Source of the DNA: Bacteroidales bacterium UBA3808 | GTDB lineage: Bacteria; Bacteroidota; Bacteroidia; Bacteroidales; Paludibacteraceae | DNA: 22,164 bases | Direction: 5' to 3' | Assembly: GCA_002369075.1 (NCBI GenBank) | Contig: DFEG01000032.1 | Coordinates: 1-22,164, forward strand | Shown here: positions 21,255 through 22,164 of the stretch, one piece after another | How the letters are laid out: the number at the start of each line of letters is the position of its first letter | Numbering within the stretch: position 1 is the first letter of the stretch | Made by a program: the position numbers and the translations under genes | The notes under the pieces: model-generated | The model's database searches: none | Seen by the model: the letters and a program-made list of their open reading frames with translations, nothing else | Told to the model about the DNA's origin: nothing

Positions 21255-21908
21255 TTAATTTTCGTATATTGTTTTATCTTCGATACCGGCTTGTGCGAGG
21301 GCTTCCTTGCGTTCGCGGCAGGTTCCGCAGACGCCGCAGTGGTGCTCGCCGCCTTTGTAGCAACTCCAGGTCTCGGCATAGTCCAAATCCAGTTCCTTGC
21401 CCTTGGAGGCGATCTCAGCTTTGGTGAGATGCGTGTAGGGCGTGAGGAGTTGGACGCCATTCCACGTACCGTAATGAATGGCGTTGTTCATCGCCTCCAC
21501 AAACTCGGGGCGGCAGTCCGGATAAATGGTGTGGTCCCCGGCGTGGTTAGCCAGCATGACGTACTGAAGTTTGTTGTTCTCCGCAATGCCGGCGGCAATA
21601 GAGAGCATAATCCCGTTACGGAAGGGTACGACGGTGGACTTCATATTCTGCTCGTTGTAGTTACCCTCGGGAATGGCGTCTGCCCCCTCCAAGAGGGAAG
21701 AACGGAAGAACTGCTTGATAAACGGCAAGCGGACCACCATGTGCGGTATTCCGAGACGCTCGCAGTGCAACTTGGCGAACTCCAACTCACGGTCGTTATG
21801 GTTACTGCCGTAATGGAATGAAACCGCCATGCCGATGCGGTACCGGTACTCGTAGAGCATCGTTGTCGAGTCCAGTCCGCCCGATAAAACGATTAAACTA
21901 TCTTTCAC
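21255..21908 (-). CDS. queC: 7-Cyano-7-deazaguanine synthase
   Basis: QueC uses ATP and ammonia to turn 7-carboxy-7-deazaguanine into preQ0. The 217-residue protein carries the PP-loop SGGLDS at 9-14 and a C-terminal zinc site made of Cys183, Cys191, Cys194 and Cys197 (spaced C-x7-C-x2-C-x2-C). Both are diagnostic for the family. The start is GTG at 21908, which puts the PP-loop at the expected distance; no in-frame ATG exists just upstream. It follows queF by a gap made of a heptamer array. Confidence 0.95.
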   Translation of the reverse strand: MKDSLIVLSGGLDSTTMLYEYRYRIGMAVSFHYGSNHNDRELEFAKLHCERLGIPHMVVRLPFIKQFFRSSLLEGADAIPEGNYNEQNMKSTVVPFRNGIMLSIAAGIAENNKLQYVMLANHAGDHTIYPDCRPEFVEAMNNAIHYGTWNGVQLLTPYTHLTKAEIASKGKELDLDYAETWSCYKGGEHHCGVCGTCRERKEALAQAGIEDKTIYEN

Positions 21909-21936
21909 AATGAATAATTATTAATGAATAATGAAT
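21909..21936 (-). repeat. Heptamer array filling the queF-queC gap
   Basis: Four 7-bp units (plus-strand AATGAAT, one AATTATT) make exactly 28 bp. They begin at the base next to the queC GTG and end three bases before the queF stop codon. Confidence 0.9.
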
Positions 21937-21939
21937 ATC

Positions 21940-22164
21940 TCAATTCCGGTTAGTGGCAGCGGTGAACTGCTCGCGGAGGCGTTGTGCCTTGAGCTCCTGA
22001 TGATCGGCGTCCGCGTAGTTGGCGAATGGATAGATACTGATTCCTCCGCGCGGCATGAAATAGCCGGTGACCTCAAGATACTTAGGATCCATCAGTTTGA
22101 CCAGATCTTTCATGATGATGTTCACGCAATCCTCATGAAAATCGCCGTGGTTGCGGAAGGAGAA
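21940..22164 (-). CDS. queF: NADPH-dependent 7-cyano-7-deazaguanine reductase, C-terminal part
   Basis: QueF reduces the nitrile of preQ0 to the amine of preQ1, which is then inserted into tRNA. The frame stays open past an internal GTG at 22125 to the window edge, so the N-terminal part and start are missing. The visible 74 residues include FRNHGDFHEDCVNIIM and YLEVTGYFMPRGGISIYPF, which are characteristic of the C-terminal half of the short QueF type. The catalytic cysteine, expected upstream, is outside the window. It is the upstream gene of the queF-queC-queD-queE run. Confidence 0.92.
   Translation of the reverse strand, partial: FSFRNHGDFHEDCVNIIMKDLVKLMDPKYLEVTGYFMPRGGISIYPFANYADADHQELKAQRLREQFTAATNRN

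Overview
This window is an ordinary-looking stretch of chromosome from a member of the Bacteroidota, most likely order Bacteroidales. The evidence is a type III glutamine synthetase, a meso-diaminopimelate dehydrogenase, a class III fructose-1,6-bisphosphatase, a pdxJ-exbB-exbD-tonB cluster, lipoprotein GH13 amylases, and several copies of the phylum's promoter signature (TTTG or CTTG, about 20 nt, then TAnnTTTG). I see no phage, transposase, CRISPR array, tRNA or rRNA. I found no clear new defence or mobile system. The unexplained signals lie in the junctions between genes and in two leader or intergenic regions.

Layout. 1-2053 (+): the end of glnN, then glmS one base later (nitrogen assimilation and glucosamine-6-phosphate). 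2089-2949 (+): ddh, for lysine and peptidoglycan DAP. 2978-5008 (-): fbp, converging on ddh. 5009-5504: a gene-free region with two fbp-facing promoter candidates, an 11-bp tandem repeat, a G-quadruplex-like tract and a forward promoter. 5505-6345 (+): a 69-residue unknown protein and a membrane-anchored conserved protein whose leader is two 48-bp hairpin repeats. 6445-12965 (+): an acyl-CoA synthetase, coaX, an outer-membrane barrel, a periplasmic TPR protein, lptC and a fabG-like reductase, ending at a strong terminator. This run is dominated by envelope and cofactor functions. 13049-16457 (-): two GH13 lipoproteins in one operon, probably for breakdown of starch-like glucans outside the cytoplasm. 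16458-16907: a gene-free region with divergent promoters and a second, orphan forward promoter. 16908-20053 (+): pdxJ, exbB, exbD, tonB and a DJ-1 family gene, ending at a terminator shared with the converging queE. 20091-22164 (-): queF (partial), queC, queD and queE, which take the 7-deazaguanine pathway through to preQ1 for queuosine.

The most consistent oddity is at gene boundaries. Many gaps are filled, sometimes base for base, by short degenerate tandem arrays with a 7-bp (some 8-bp) period. The unit sequence differs at every site. One such array, six heptamers of exactly 42 bp, sits in frame inside glmS. Other points of interest are a 23-bp tandem duplication at the coaX 3' end that seems to have replaced an ATGA gene overlap, a roughly 57-bp promoter-bearing element present at two distant sites, and a highly foldable 134-bp element between queC and queD.

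All assignments come from reading motifs and translated sequence by eye. No database or folding program was run.
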